In this document: positions 1-11,199 of the stretch, piece after piece | Layout of the letters: each line of letters starts with the position of its first letter | How positions within the stretch are numbered: the first letter of the stretch is position 1 | Source of the DNA: Gautieria morchelliformis | Lineage: Eukaryota; Basidiomycota; Agaricomycetes; Gomphales; Gomphaceae | Reading direction: 5' to 3' | Length of the DNA stretch: 64,000 nt | Assembly (NCBI GenBank): GCA_015179125.1 | Contig: WHVA01000210.1 | Coordinates: 1-64,000, forward strand | Notes under the pieces: generated by a model | Databases searched by the model: none | Seen by the model: only the letters and a program-made list of their open reading frames with translations | What the model was told of the DNA's origin: nothing | Made by a program: the position numbers and the translations under genes

Positions 1-209
1 GTATTTCAACTTTGTGGCAGCCACACATTGATATTTCGCATTAGATCCATGCTCCGCTGTACGTAGTGGGCTAGAAACCAACAAGTTTGATAAAGCATGG
101 CAGTACTATGGTCTAGAGAAATACAGATAAGGACATCTGGGATACCGTGACCTCAATACAGGACAATTCGCCGTCAGGGCCGAAACTGACTCGAAATATC
201 ACTCGTGAA
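1..209. other. unannotated left edge
   Basis: Flanking DNA left of the LINE insertion. I see no gene, RNA or repeat here that I can support. It is the target sequence into which the LINE integrated. Confidence 0.4.
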
Positions 210-220
210 AATTGCTGCAG
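210..220. repeat. LINE-1 target-site duplication, left copy
   Basis: AATTGCTGCAG lies directly left of a run of 17 T. The same 11 bases recur at 6544-6554, directly right of the LINE 5' end. The pair defines both ends of the insertion. Confidence 0.9.
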
Positions 221-336
221 TTTTTTTTTTTTTTTTTGTATATCCAATTTATCGTCTTTTGGGGCCATGCCCTATGTAAGACGGTGTGTACAATTTCATT
301 CTATCTGTTCTCCTTCTCGCCTTTCATCCTCGATCT

Positions 337-1238
337 CTACTTGTCCTCGGTAGGCAAAGCCCAGGTTTGTCCATGCCTATGTGGGCGAGGTAGTGTGTGC
401 GGCTGCGTGCCTTCTCTTCTAGCTCCTTGTTCTCTTCTCTGCCCCCCTACTCTTGTCCCTCTTCTCACTTGTAAGGATAGATTGCTGTATGTCTTCTCGA
501 ACCTGCCTGTATCATTTATATACCAAAATGTGTGTTCCATGGCATTGTGGCTTCCTAGAAGCATTTTCACAGACTTTGCTCCTCTCCTCAACCCCTTCTC
601 CAAACGTTTCCTTTGTTCGCTGTACCCCGGGCATCGGAATAGGTAGTGATGGACGGTTTCTTGCGCGCTTCTGCATGCTGGGCACATGGGTGAGTCCGCC
701 TTGCCAATTTTGTGCAGGTGCTTGTTTAGCGTGATGTGCCCTGTCCTAAGCTGTACAAGTAGGCTAGCGTGTCAGCGTGGCATGTCTTTGGTAATCTTTG
801 AGAATGTTGCTGACGGCGTGCTTGGGTCAATTTCGAACGCGCGCTGTGCTCTGGGAGACTTAGCAAACATGTTCCTCGCCATCTGCTTGAGCTCTGAGTT
901 GTGTCTCTGGGTCTCGGCGGTCCTGCTTATCGGCATATTCCCTCGACATTCTATGGGTACCTCCTGGTTTCTGTTGGAGTCCCCTTCGCTGCCTTTTTGG
1001 CCTCCTCGTCTGCTCTTTCGTTTCCTTCTATGCCTTCGTGTCCCGGTACCCACCTCATGACGACTTTCACCGCTGGCTGTCGCTCGACCACTCTTTGGAC
1101 TTGTCTGTGTAGAGCTTTGACTATGTACTGTCCTGATATGGCGCTCTCTCTTCGGGTCGTTTGGATCGCTGCCTGGTTGTCCAGAGCTATCGCGTATCCT
1201 CTGCCCGTTTCCTCATTGAGCATTTTGGCTCCCATTGA
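337..1238 (-). pseudogene. LINE ORF2 C-terminal part: RNase H and zinc-knuckle tail
   Basis: The frame at 951-1235 reads the second half of an RNase H domain: LDNQAAIQ with a catalytic Asp, then WVPGHEGIEGNERADEEAK with the His and final Asp. The N-terminal half, including the first catalytic Asp and Glu, is absent because the sequence begins at the deletion junction near 1240. A frameshift near 990 moves the reading to the 772-1053 frame (RHNSELKQMARNMF). The tail at 337-687 carries CPACRSAQETVHHYLFRCPG, the Cys/His knuckle that ends many fungal LINE ORF2 proteins. Confidence 0.85.
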
Positions 1239-1244
1239 CGAAGC

Positions 1245-2126
1245 CTACGCTGGCCTCCCCTTTCTATTCTTTACCACGTCTATCAGGTCCACGTTGTAGA
1301 ATTGATATGTGATTGCCGATAGTGAACAGCCCTGATCCATCCCGCGCTCTATTGGCCTGGTCGTCGAAGTGTAATCGTCGAGACTGACTGTTGTGAGACT
1401 GCCTTGCACCTTCCGGCATATCCAGTCTGTATGTTCTTGGGGTATCCCTTTTCTGCGCATGTTGTGAGTGAGTCTGTCTAACAAGATGCTTGGGAAGGCC
1501 CCCTTGATATCCAGAAACAGCACTCCCAACACCTTCCCCTTCCTGCATGCATCTTTGGCCTCTCCTACTATGTAGTGTATGGCGTCGGTCGTGGTCCGCC
1601 CTGGCCTACATCTGAAATGGTTGTCGGGCAGTAGGTGGTGCTTTTCCGCCATTTTTACCAGGTCCTCAGCCACGCATGCTGACAGAACCTTTCCTATTGT
1701 GTCTAGCAAAGCGATGGGCCTGTACGCCCCTGGGACGGTGTAATCTGCCTTCGCTGGTTTTTGCAGGACTCTCGTGATCGAGTCCCTCCATTCCACTGGG
1801 TACACCTCCAATTCGAAAGTCGCACGAAATAGTGGCCCTATATAGGGGAGTAGGACTTTAATACACTGCTTAATGAGAACGTTCGGGATACTGTTCTCCC
1901 CTGGGGCCTTGAACGTGTTCAGCTTGTCTACAGCCCTCCTTATCTGTTTGTCCAAGACCGGTTGGTATTTGAATGCTGGTGCGGGATATTTGTAGCATCT
2001 CGGCACTTGTTCTATCATGGCGGCTGGTTTTGGAAAGAACGTGTTGAAGAGCAGGTTTGCCTTTTGTTCGTTTGTTTCCGCTGTCAGCCGTGTGCCATCT
2101 TCCCGTGTCGTCACCAGTGTCGGCAC
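1245..2126 (-). pseudogene. LINE ORF2 reverse transcriptase domain, truncated
   Basis: About 290 codons of RT fingers and palm. Visible signs are the FKAPGENSIPN motif, the YRPIALLDTIGKVL motif, HFRCRPGRTTTDAIHYIV, motif A with its Asp in LFLDIKGAFPS, and the GMDQGCSLSAITYQFYN motif. The frame then ends in KNRKGRPA. The expected catalytic F/Y-x-DD box and the thumb are missing, and RNase H sequence follows directly. This is therefore an internal deletion, not only a stop. Confidence 0.88.
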
Positions 2127-2270
2127 TCGCGCTCACCCCCCGTCGGTCGCGTCTGACGATGCGCCGTCCAAATTGTCTTTTGGTCGATGTTGGCCAGGAA
2201 ATCCTTCTAGTGATCCTTTTTCGACCCTTCGATGGCCTCAGTGTATCGGTTTCTGGCTACTCTATATTCT

Positions 2271-2799
2271 TCATGTGCCCGTGTCCGCTGAGTCGTTCCA
2301 CCTCGCGTACAACCTTCTGCCCAGCCGTCTCGTCTCCGCTCTGATCTGTGTGAGCTGTAGTGACCACCAGCGTTTCATGAATGGCGACGGCCTGCTTCTA
2401 GGTACCAGCTCATCAGTCATGTCTGTGATCGCTTCTGTCAGCGTCCTCAGGTGGCTATGGAACTGCTGAGGGGTGGCCGGTGTCGGGGCACTTATGTCTT
2501 GCTCGAGCCTTTCCTTGAGCCGCTCTGTGTAGGCCCGCCAGTCCACCTGTCTGAAGTTGGGCTTTACTATCTGTGTGCTGTCTTTCACTGTGATGTCGAG
2601 TGTGGTGTCTATGGGGAATTGGTCGCTCTTTGGGGGTCTTTCCTCCGGCACCGCCCTGCAGCTGGTTAGTCTTTCAGCTAGCGGTGAAGACGCAAAGACA
2701 TTATCTGCGCGTGTATAGTTCCCGGTGGCCATTGCTCTCAGCGTGGGTATCCCCTTTGGAAGGATCATCTGTAGGTCTAGCTCGGCCACCGCATCGAGT
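2271..2799 (-). pseudogene. LINE ORF2 endonuclease C-terminal half and linker
   Basis: This continues the endonuclease downstream of the solo LTR. It reads LLDAVAELDLQMILPKGIPT, then NYTRADNVFASS, the segment that holds the catalytic Asp near the end of LINE endonucleases. A linker with VDWRAYTERLKERLEQD and the SRPSPFMKRWWSLQLTQIR signature follows, typical of the EN-RT spacer in fungal LINEs. A frameshift near 2270 separates it from the RT. Removing the LTR and one TSD copy rejoins it in frame with the 4080-4400 part. Confidence 0.85.
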
Positions 2800-2804
2800 A
2801 GTAT

Positions 2805-4074
2805 TGTCATGACGCGTTTATCTCCCATACTTAGAAGCTCAGTTTTCCTATTTTCTCACCCCACCTTCGTGTTCGTTCCGATCACCATTGTTATGTTCAG
2901 CAACCAACTCTCGCTGTTCGCGCCAACTACCATAGCCGTGCCGTCAAATGCACTATCGATGTCCTGGGACTGACTCGGCAGTCATCACTGGGCCTACCAC
3001 CTCCTCTGCTCGACCCTCTTCCGATGGTGTCCTAATAGTTGGGTTGTCATGACCTGTGCATTTCCTGCACCTTAGTATCCCCATTTTCCCTTTCGCTACT
3101 CCTCAGTGTTCGCTCAGCTTCGCCCTCCACCTCGACCTCTCCTCCCCTATGTCACCTCTGTTCTCCCTTCCTTGCATTTCGCCGAACGGCTATTCGCTGC
3201 TCGCATCATTCGCCAGCAGGCACACCATCAAAAACGATTGATACCATTCACCCAGCATGATGGTCCATCATTAACCCCATCATCTTCTTAAATCCAACCC
3301 CATTGGGCATTCGTATGGTCAAAGTATGTTCGCAGGACATCCCCTCCATAGGCCGTGCGGAATCAACCCAGTAGACCAAGAGTCCGTGCAGGGTAGCATG
3401 TACGCGGGTCCCAAGACATGGTTTTGTCCATAAATGCCTTCGCCACCTCTACTCTCCATCGTTTCATGTTCTCCCTCTTCTTACATTCTATTGTATGTTT
3501 ATTTCATCTATGTTGTATCATGGCTGCGCACCCCTATCCAACCCTGACTTGTGACGGCCTCTTTCCTATTCGCTGATACCTTACGAGCATTCGATATAAG
3601 TAGTTTACATTCGCATGTATATTCCCCAGTTCAATTATCATACGTCGTCCATCTTGTGCAAACTTGACCTCGCTGTGATCATCGTCTTGAGCCTCTCCTT
3701 GAAGATTTCTATCTTCGACCAGCCAAGAACTTAGGCATCACTGGTGAGTTCTCATACTTCGTCTTCGTTACCTTGCCTTCGAACTACTTTCTGTGCTGTT
3801 GGCGAAGGGCTCTGAAGGAGCACCTTCGCCAGCGAAGGGACCGTCGAAACTTAGACAGCCCTTCTGCGATATCTTGCACGTTACGTCGTCAAGTGCTGTG
3901 AGCTATTTCGCTACGACTGTAGATAGGGTGAGCCCTGTTCGGGCAACCCTCTTGTTTCGTGAACATTCATCGGTTCACTCATTCACCGAACGGCATACTT
4001 ATTCGCACAAGTTATTCGGGCATTCGCTGTGTTCACTAATACATGATATTAACACCTAAAAACCAATCTTGACA
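2805..4074 (-). mobile_element. solo LTR nested in the LINE endonuclease
   Basis: On the minus strand it starts TGTCAAGATTGG at 4074 and ends CATGACA at 2805, so it has 5-bp TGTCA/TGACA terminal inverted repeats. It is flanked by a perfect 5-bp TSD, AGTAT, at 2800-2804 and 4075-4079. There is no internal coding region, so it is a solo LTR left by LTR-LTR recombination. Related copies are at 8742-9613 and 15880-16604 in the opposite orientation. At 1,270 bp it is the longest of the three; the others lack parts of its middle. The superfamily of the parent element cannot be told from the LTR alone. Confidence 0.9.
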
Positions 4075-4079
4075 AGTAT

Positions 4080-4631
4080 CTGCGCCTCGTCAAGGTTGTC
4101 CCTTGTGAACAGGTGCGAATTCCTCAGCTCGTCCCATGTCGGGTGATGCCTATTGAAATCCCCCAGCCATATTATCCCTTCTACATTCTGTCCCTGCCTC
4201 TGCGTCCCTTCGTCGGCCGCCTGTCTTTGGAGATACATCTGGACGGCTCTTATGCTATCAGATTGCGTACAGTCGCAGTATATGTTAATGATGGGAACGT
4301 TACCCATGTTCGTTTTGACCCTTACCGCCGTGGCGTCCGGCATTCCTACTTCTACTGCCTCCCACGTGCTCGTGGCTATTCTTTTGCTTATCAACATCAT
4401 TGATTTCGTCCTTTTACCCTTTTATTGAAAGTGCGTTTTGGGGTACACCGTGTACCAGCTGGGCATCACTCTAGAATTTCCTAGGAAGTCAACATATGGT
4501 TCTTGTACTGCAAGGATGTCATAATTGTCAGGTGAGCACTTAGCTACCATTTCTGTTGTTGCGGTCAGTGACTTGTTAACGTTTTGTTGTCTAGTCTTCA
4601 ATTTTTTGATCTGCGGGCTTTCCCTGTTCAT
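4080..4631 (-). pseudogene. LINE ORF2 endonuclease N-terminal half
   Basis: An exonuclease-endonuclease-phosphatase (APE-like) domain that nicks target DNA to prime reverse transcription. It reads QQNVNKSLTA at the start, ILAVQEPYVD with the catalytic Glu, IINIYCDCT, and WLGDFNRHHPTWD (the GDFN-HH motif). An in-frame TAA at 4422-4424 interrupts it. It then runs into the solo LTR after DEAQIL. Confidence 0.88.
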
Positions 4632-4714
4632 CCCCGATGTGTGTTGATGCCGCCCTCCTCGCGTTCTCCCATTTGCTCCTGTCCGTGCGTTTCTCCTATT
4701 CCGTATTCATCTAG

Positions 4715-6396
4715 TCAGCTTTGGCAAATTCCTCCCGCCTCTTGCTCCTGTCCTTGCCATCCCTGATCCCCATGCCCTATCTGGGGGTTGGCCCCGCCTC
4801 TTCGCCCCCTCATGCTTCCCCTGCTCTGTCTCCCTTCTCTGTGCCATGGGCCCTCCTCGTCTGTCTGCTGTCTCTCGTGACTTCTGAAGTCCGTTTGTCT
4901 TCCACTTCGATATTCTTCCTCCGCCGCTTGTCTCCTCCTGCCCTCCTGTGCGCTGTATCTCCTTAGCAAGTCCCCAGCGTCTTCCACCTCCTCTTCTGCT
5001 CCGTTCTGCTCCCATGTCCACGGATTCTCATCTGGGAAAAACTTGTACGTGTGCTTTTCTCCACCGCCAAGCATGCCGCCTCGAATATCGGGCATGTCCT
5101 GTCCCAGGATGCGTGTCCCTGTACGTTGCAATTCGTGCACCTGAACTTGCTTGGGTCGATCTCTTCACATTCCGCTGTCCTGTGTTCACCTCCACACGTT
5201 CAGCACCTGTCTCAGCTGTTGCACTTGGCCGCGATGTGCCTTGCATTGTATTTTTGGCACTTGAGGCATCGGCGCGGTTCTCTTTTCATTCTTCTAGCCC
5301 ATGTCCTCTTGCCGGCTATTATCAGTCCGTCCCTTATGCTTTGATTGGCGGACTCGGTCGTGGCGAACCTGGCGATGATGTGAGCGGATTTTTGTCCCAT
5401 TGTTCTTCTATGTACGGGTTTTATCCACTGAGTCGATAGTAGAGAGCCGGCAGGGATCTTGGAATCTCGCTCTATTTTTCTCATCTCCGCGAGTGCATCG
5501 GGTGAGTGGCTCAGGGGTACGTATTCCACTATTACCGTCATTGCCCGGTCCTTTATTACGGCTGCTCTGCTGAACTTGCTTAGGAAAGTCCTCCTGTTCA
5601 CCTGAATCCATCTCGCTACATCTTCCATTTCCATGTCAAACACTATTCCACCGTTTGCAAGCTTTTTGGCCCCGATAAATGTCATGTCAGCTTGGCCGTG
5701 GTCCTCTTCTAGATTGCTAATCGCCTCGTTCACCTTCACTACCAGCTCCTGTTCTGTGAGCCCCCCGAGGGGGTCCTGTTCTCCTTGTGGGTCCTTATCT
5801 ATCAGTATTTGCTTCGCTTTCGCTTTCGCTTTTGCCAGGTTATTTGGGTGTGACAGGGGTACATTACCTTTCAACGCCGCCGCGTATGTCCTTTCCCCGC
5901 GTCCTTCCTCCCTCGCCTGTGCTCTCTGCTGGCCTATGACGCTCAGATGCTCCATAAGGTTATTGGCTCCTTCTGTCGTGTCTTTTGCGATCTCCGTGAC
6001 CTCCTTTGCCATCTTGGGCACCGCTTCAATCTTGGCTATGACTGGGGCGAGGTTCTTTTCCACGTGTCGCATAACCGCAGCTCCCACTCCCCTCGCCGCT
6101 TCCTCCAACATCAAGATTGCAACCGCTCATACTCCTTCTTGTAATGTCTTTCCACTGACGTTGTGCACCAGTGACAGCAGCACGTAGCTGAGCTGCTCCG
6201 CTGAGAGGGGGTCCTCTTTGGCTAGATAACCGTATCTGTCGAGGTGGTTCCTGGCCTGCTCCCTTGTACGTACTGTCGCATTTGGCTCTGCTAATAGTTC
6301 AGCTCTAGATCTATTGCCGGTCTGCTGTGTGGTGCTTGCCCTCATGCGGCCTTGTGACGTGGCGGGCAAAAGTGAGTCGACGCTCAGCGGCGTCAT
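4715..6396 (-). pseudogene. LINE ORF1, Gag-like RNA-binding protein
   Basis: The reading starts at Met 6396 (MTPLSVDSLLPATSQGRM) and stays in one frame to about 5050, broken by TGA codons at 6127-6129, 5212-5214 and 5200-5202. It then shifts frame near 5048 and runs to 4715. The middle has a basic stretch and an esterase/RRM-like ORF1 core (DVARWIQVNRRTFL, VIVEYVPLSHSPDAL). Zinc-knuckle motifs follow: CLKCQKYNARHIAAKC, TCGGEHRTAEC and CTNCNVQGHASWDRTC. The last part is a KFFPDENPWTWE motif and a charged, coiled-coil-like tail. ORF1 proteins coat LINE RNA. It is dead in this copy. Confidence 0.85.
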
Positions 6397-6543
6397 TTTT
6401 TCGCCTGTTTTCTTTTCGCAGGCGCTGTGTGGTATCGCTGGTAGTAGTCAGCGTCACACTAGAGTGTTGTGTATCTATTGTGTACACGAGAATTTTGATT
6501 TTGCGTATTTTGGTGGTTGTGGTAGGCGTGAGAAAGGTTTTTG

Positions 6544-6554
6544 AATTGCTGCAG
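6544..6554. repeat. LINE-1 target-site duplication, right copy
   Basis: AATTGCTGCAG, identical to 210-220, abuts the LINE 5' end. This shows that the copy is full length at its 5' side. Confidence 0.9.
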
Positions 6555-7410
6555 TAAAAGGTTTGTTTTCAAGTGAAAATAATCTACGCACTTCATGATC
6601 GGATCGAGAGACTCGCAAACATGTATGATGGTGCTGTTCAGTATAGCCATTAGTGAGATATCCACGAAATATATCTAGACATACCAGTGAAGCTTATCAG
6701 TAATAACGGTCATATTGCGCCACGATCCCCTCTGGACACTTCTGAAGTGTGGGCTTCAACATCATTCAGATGTTCGGTATATTTGGTCACAACATCCACA
6801 ATATTCCTTGAAACTGCACATGCTTGATGTCAATTGGTCATTTGGTATACAGCTGTACAGCTCGCTCATGGAGCTATGTATAATTGACTCGCCTTTACAT
6901 AGTCACCTCCTGTCCTTACAAATGCCAGGGAGAAGTACAGTTGAGGGCAGCCACATCTGCCTGTGATGTTCTGGAGAATGCCAGGTAGTCCATATATGCT
7001 CTCGCGTGTTTTATCCAACATGAGAGTTCTAAAAAAAATTGCCTACAAGTCCGTTGTGGTGGTTTATGTGATGGAGAGAGGCGTAAATACCAGTGGTGGG
7101 AGATCCGAAGGATCGATGCTCTTTCCAGCAATATGTCATATATTGTACAGGCTGCAAACGAGTCTGTCAAATTTACCTTCATACTCATGTGGCTTATTTG
7201 CTCGCGATGGAGAAGGTCAACGAAAGCTCAAAACAGCGGAGCGATTCGTGCCACGGTAAGCTTAGGAGCGTGCTCGTCGTGGCCGGCGATGAGTCCATAT
7301 GTAACATTGTGGGCCTTAGACCCACAGTCAACTATATTACCTAACGGATTCTAGGGTTTGTCCATGGACGCATCCGCGGACCAGCGCTCCCCATGGCTGG
7401 GGCGTTCTGG
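6555..7410. other. unannotated interval
   Basis: About 850 bp with only short open frames, none of which I recognise and none with clear splice signals. It lies between the LINE and the left arm of the inverted repeat. Confidence 0.3.
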
Positions 7411-7740
7411 TCAGCTTGAGCAATGAGCTAAGCTAGGAGCTTGGCCTCCGAACTAGCGCACCACCCAATCGTACACTTCCTGGGTGGGTCACGAGTGCCG
7501 TAGCGGCCTCTGTGCGGATGGCTAAGCCGCTAAAGGCACCGTTCACTCCTACTAGTCGCAGGCTCAGAAGTGCATCATTACAAAACCGAAATGTCCGAAA
7601 GCCCATTTTCATACACTTTATAGCTCTGCCTATTGGTGGCCGAGGGCCCTCATGAGACGAACTATGGGAGTTAGTGTCTACTGGGGCTGCGGGCAGTCAC
7701 CAGCGCCCATCTGGCCCTCACATCATTCGCCGATCAGAAC

Positions 7741-8625
7741 AGGCTAACATTGGTTGCCAACTCAAGATGAAGCTGACGGACTTTGATACAGCATTCTAGT
7801 CGACTATCCACCTGGGCTGCCGATACTATCTTGTCATTTTTGGCACGAATGACCCTTTCCCCCTTGAACAAGACATGGATCGCTTTCTGTGGGAGGCGTA
7901 GCAGATCGCATGCACCGAATACGACGTCAAGTTCAGCCCAACCCCCAAGGTCTTCACCTTGGTTAGTCCTGTCAAACATGTTCACCCCTGAGGTCCTCAC
8001 TTTTCTGCGCAGATCAAACAGCGGGGGAGTCAGATTTGCGGCGAGGTGAAGCGCAATGCCCGCCCATTGATTACGGTTCATTACAAGTTTGATGCCAGTG
8101 AGGATACCGCTTATGAGGAGGAAATCGCCACACTTGTTCATGTTCTCACCTTGAACAACAGTCTCATTTATGAGGTAAGACACCATACCAGCGCCCTTGC
8201 ATTGTACCGCTGAGATATCCAGGACCATGAAGCCCTGAACGGCCTCTTCAAGAACCTATGTGTCACATGCATCATGCTCCAATCAAGGTCAAAGATTGAA
8301 AACTGTGTTGACCAGTGGAAGCATGGGTGGTTCCGCCAAGTTGACTTTACGGAGAAACTCTACCACAAGAAATATGAGTGCTATTTGGACAATTTATAGG
8401 AATGGGGTGCACGCCAAAGTCAGGTACATTTTGGCACAACTGCAGCAGTGGCTACATGGTAAAGCCTGGTATGTCCCCTTTCCTCTTAACATGCCGATGG
8501 CAGCTGAGAGGTCATAGGGCCTTTTCTGGGGCCAGCAGTGTTGAGAAAAACCTACCAACCACTTTCAAGTTCACTCGTGAGGATTTCAACACAGCTTGTA
8601 TGTAGCACCCCATTTCCATTCAGTG
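7741..8625 (+). pseudogene. DUF6532-like relic, left copy
   Basis: On the plus strand a broken reading gives KMKLTDFDTAF, PLEQDMDRFLWEA, ACTEYDVKFSPTPKVFTLVS, ITVHYKFDAS, then GLFKNLCVTCIMLQSRSKIE, VDQWKHGWFRQVDFTEKLYH and KKYECYLDNL. The order WEA..AC, then K-V-HYKFDAS, then an EW/GW-FTEK-Y-YE block resembles the agaricomycete DUF6532 family, whose role is not known to me. Several stops (TAG, TGA, TAA) break it. The same frame is preserved in the right-arm copy at 58680-59560, which supports it as the true coding strand. The family name is from memory of the pattern only. Confidence 0.5.
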
Positions 8626-8741
8626 TCACCCAGCAGTGAGCAAAACTAGAACAAAGAATCATATCGAACAAATGTATAAGAAGTGACTTGGATACATTTA
8701 TCAGGGTAATTAATGGTATCACCCTGATGAGCTCAGCTTTG

Positions 8742-9613
8742 TGTCAAGATTGGTTTTTATCATGTATTTAATATCATGTATTAGTGAACACAGCGAATGC
8801 CTGAATAACTTGTGCAAAGAGATGTGCAGTTCAGCGAATAAGGTGAACCAATAAATGTTCAGAAGATAAGAGGGCTGCCCAAACGGAGCTCGCCCTATCT
8901 ACAGTCGTAGCGAAGTAGCCTGTGGCACTTGACGATGTAACATGCAAGATGTCGTGGAAAGGTTGTTTAAGTAGCAACAATCCTTTCGCCGGCAAAGGCT
9001 CCTTTGGAGCCCTTCACTGACAGCACAGATAATAATACAGAGACTAAGGTAATGAAGGTAAAGTACGAAAACTGACCAGTGGTGCTTAAGTCCTCCTCTG
9101 GTCGAAGATAGGAATCTATGGGAGAGGGCTCAAGACGATGATCACAGTGAGGTCAAGTTTTGCACAAGATAGACCTATGATAATTGAACTGGGGAATATA
9201 CATGCGAATGTAAACTACTTATATCGAATGCTCATATGATATCAGCAAATAGGAAAGAGGCTGTCTGTAGTCAGGGTTGGATAGGGGTGTGCAGTTATGA
9301 TACAAATAGATGAAACAAATATACAATAGAATGAAAGAGGAGTGCAAACATGAAACGACAGGGGGGAAAGGGAACGAAGGTTCTTATGTACAAAAACATG
9401 CCTTGGGACCTGTATACATGCTACCCTGCATGGACTCTTCGTCTGCTGGTGAATGATGCGAGCAGCAAATGGCCATTCAGCGAATGGGGTGAAGAGTGAA
9501 TAGAGCAAATATCGAGACGGAGTGGTCGAAGGGAAGGGCAAACTTGGGCAAACTGCCAGGAGGAGTGGTGAGGGGGAAGGTAGAGACAGCAAGGAAAGGA
9601 AAATAGCATGACA
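8742..9613 (+). mobile_element. solo LTR in the left arm
   Basis: It starts TGTCAAGATTGG and ends CATGACA, with a perfect 5-bp TSD, CTTTG, at 8737-8741 and 9614-9618. The homologous spot in the right arm (about 58542-58565, minus strand) reads straight through as CAGCTTCGGTTGG without the LTR, giving a natural empty site. It is in the same family as 2805-4074 and 15880-16604 but shorter. Confidence 0.92.
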
Positions 9614-10526
9614 CTTTGGTTGGCTCAAAACCACTACACACCTGTCTCCCCTAGCAACCCTCTTCCACTGTAGAAAGAATGAGTGCTGTATTTAAGTTCT
9701 GCTTGCACTATAGCTAAAATACAGTATGGACTTGTACTGATATTTAGACCCCAAAAAATTATTTCACAGAGGACTAAAAAGCAGTACTATACAAGTACTG
9801 AAATTTAGGTACAGGACAAAATGCAAAGTCAAAAAGTACCAATGACAAATGAATTATCCTTTTACCTAATCATGATCAATCTCCAGGTCCATGAACACCA
9901 TCCCTGGCAAAATCACTGCTTCTGTTGACTACTGTTGACTATGACGGATGTTTATAGTTATCATATATATGTATATATAGCTAATCTATCTGCGTTTCAT
10001 AAAATATATCACAATTGAGACAGTTGCCAAGCCTGTAAGGCATGCTTAATCCTAGACCTAAAGTTCTTTCTTACAGTCTGCAGTGCCCCCAGGAAAAGGT
10101 GTGTAACCTATCATCTAAAACATTAATAGTTATGTATCTTTGTACTTTACATGCATATTATTTTAAAAATACCTTCTAATCAGATCTATCAACCATATAT
10201 AATAATATAGTATAGTTATTGTCCATACTTGCTTTTACATTCTGTCATCATATGTCTAACAAGCTTCATATATACTTCTAATATGTACTCATATGGTCCA
10301 TACTTGCCTCTACATTCTATCATCGTACATCTAAAAAATTTGCTATATATGTCTAAGATATAGTCATCCAAATCCTATTGGAATTGTTCTGTTGTCTCAA
10401 TACATACCATGTTTCAGCACATACAAACATATGTTTAAAATATCAGAACATTTAAAAAGTTTAGGATATCCACAATATACAAATTTACCAAAATGATGGA
10501 CTATGAATCTGGTTAGGGTTGATATT

Positions 10527-11015
10527 TAGAAGATATCTAATATATCCTAGAAGAATATACATTATTGTCAATCTGAACATCCTCCTATGCAGAGACAAGG
10601 CTGCTTGTCCACCATGGTCTCAATACATGTCACTGCTTTTTTTCCATAAGTCTTTTGATTCTCCACTACTTTATAGTATTGCATGCTCATCCATGTTGTA
10701 ATCCTATTAGATTAAGAGAATGGATGTGTTAATTTGCACTCAGCATATGAGTGCTGCCTTGCAGACCCTGAAACATGGAATGTATGCAGGCTGACTAAGC
10801 TCATCCTAGTGCGTCTGGCAGCACTTGAGGCTGTCAGTCACATGACTGGTTTGAGGGTAAAACAGTTAAGGTCAGAGTATCAATGGCTGCAGAGCTTTCG
10901 CTTCTGGGGCAGTGTAGAGTAAACAGTAACAGTAGACTCTCAATGATGAACTAAGGAAATTGGTCAAGAACTAGGTCCTGTAGTGATCAAATGCACATAC
11001 AGTGATCCTTGGGGT
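10527..11015 (+). repeat. dispersed repeat B, copy 1 (partner 47890-48376, inverted)
   Basis: The stretch from TAGAAGATA through GGATGTTCAGATTGAC-type sequence, AGTGCTGCCTTGCAGACC and CTGGGGCAGTGTAGAG to CTAGGTCCTGTAG matches the reverse complement of about 47930-48376. Copy 1 has about 35 extra bases near 10919-10953. I see no coding function and no clear terminal repeats. Confidence 0.75.
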
Positions 11016-11117
11016 GAGTACAGTTATTTTCTGTCTGTCTGTATTGTACATTGTTTGGTAGCTACTTATACTAAGGTAGTGATGACTACTAGTGTTCAAG
11101 ATACATCTACCCCACAG

Positions 11118-11195
11118 GCACCGCGGTAGCTTAGTGGTAAGCCCACCCTGTGGGTTAAGCATGTAAGCTAAGGCTGAGCACTCAATCCTGGCCCC
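11118..11195 (+). repeat. tRNA-like sequence, possible SINE head
   Basis: TAGCTTAGTGG at 11127-11137 fits the internal A box of a pol III promoter exactly. A degenerate B-box-like GAGCACTCAATCC follows about 50 bases downstream. The arms do not fold into a convincing tRNA, so a tRNA-derived SINE or a tRNA pseudogene is more likely than a working tRNA gene. Confidence 0.35.
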
Positions 11196-11199
11196 TATG

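Larger units (their letters stand above)
221..6543 (-). mobile_element. Tad/I-like LINE (non-LTR retrotransposon), full-length span, decayed
   Basis: A minus-strand element. Its poly(A) tail is read as T at 221-237 and its 5' end is at 6543. An 11-bp TSD flanks it, as target-primed reverse transcription produces. Coding order on the minus strand is ORF1 (Gag-like with zinc knuckles), then ORF2: apurinic-type endonuclease, reverse transcriptase, RNase H and a C-terminal CCHC-like knuckle. It is inactive: there are stops and frameshifts, a solo LTR is inserted at 2805-4074, and the catalytic core of the RT is missing at the RT/RNase H junction. The clade name (Tad or I group with RNase H) is inferred from domain order. 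Confidence 0.9.
7411..10536 (+). repeat. left arm of a ~2.2-kb inverted duplication (partner 57671-61071)
   Basis: Read on the plus strand, this arm matches the reverse complement of 57671-61071. Shared landmarks are GGAGCTTGGCCTCCG, AACCGAAATGTCCGAAAG, the DUF6532-like relic, ACCACTACACACCTGTC and TTAGGGTTGATATT. The left arm has a solo LTR (8742-9613) that the right arm lacks. It also lacks 1.2 kb that the right arm has (59636-60838). After subtracting these, both arms are close to 2.2 kb. A partial third copy of the 9660-9910 part lies at 20625-20880, so the unit is probably a dispersed repeat. Confidence 0.85.

Noticed and set aside
212..1299. Plus-strand frames opposite the LINE ORF2
   Set aside because: They are antisense to recognised RNase H and knuckle coding sequence and have no domain of their own.
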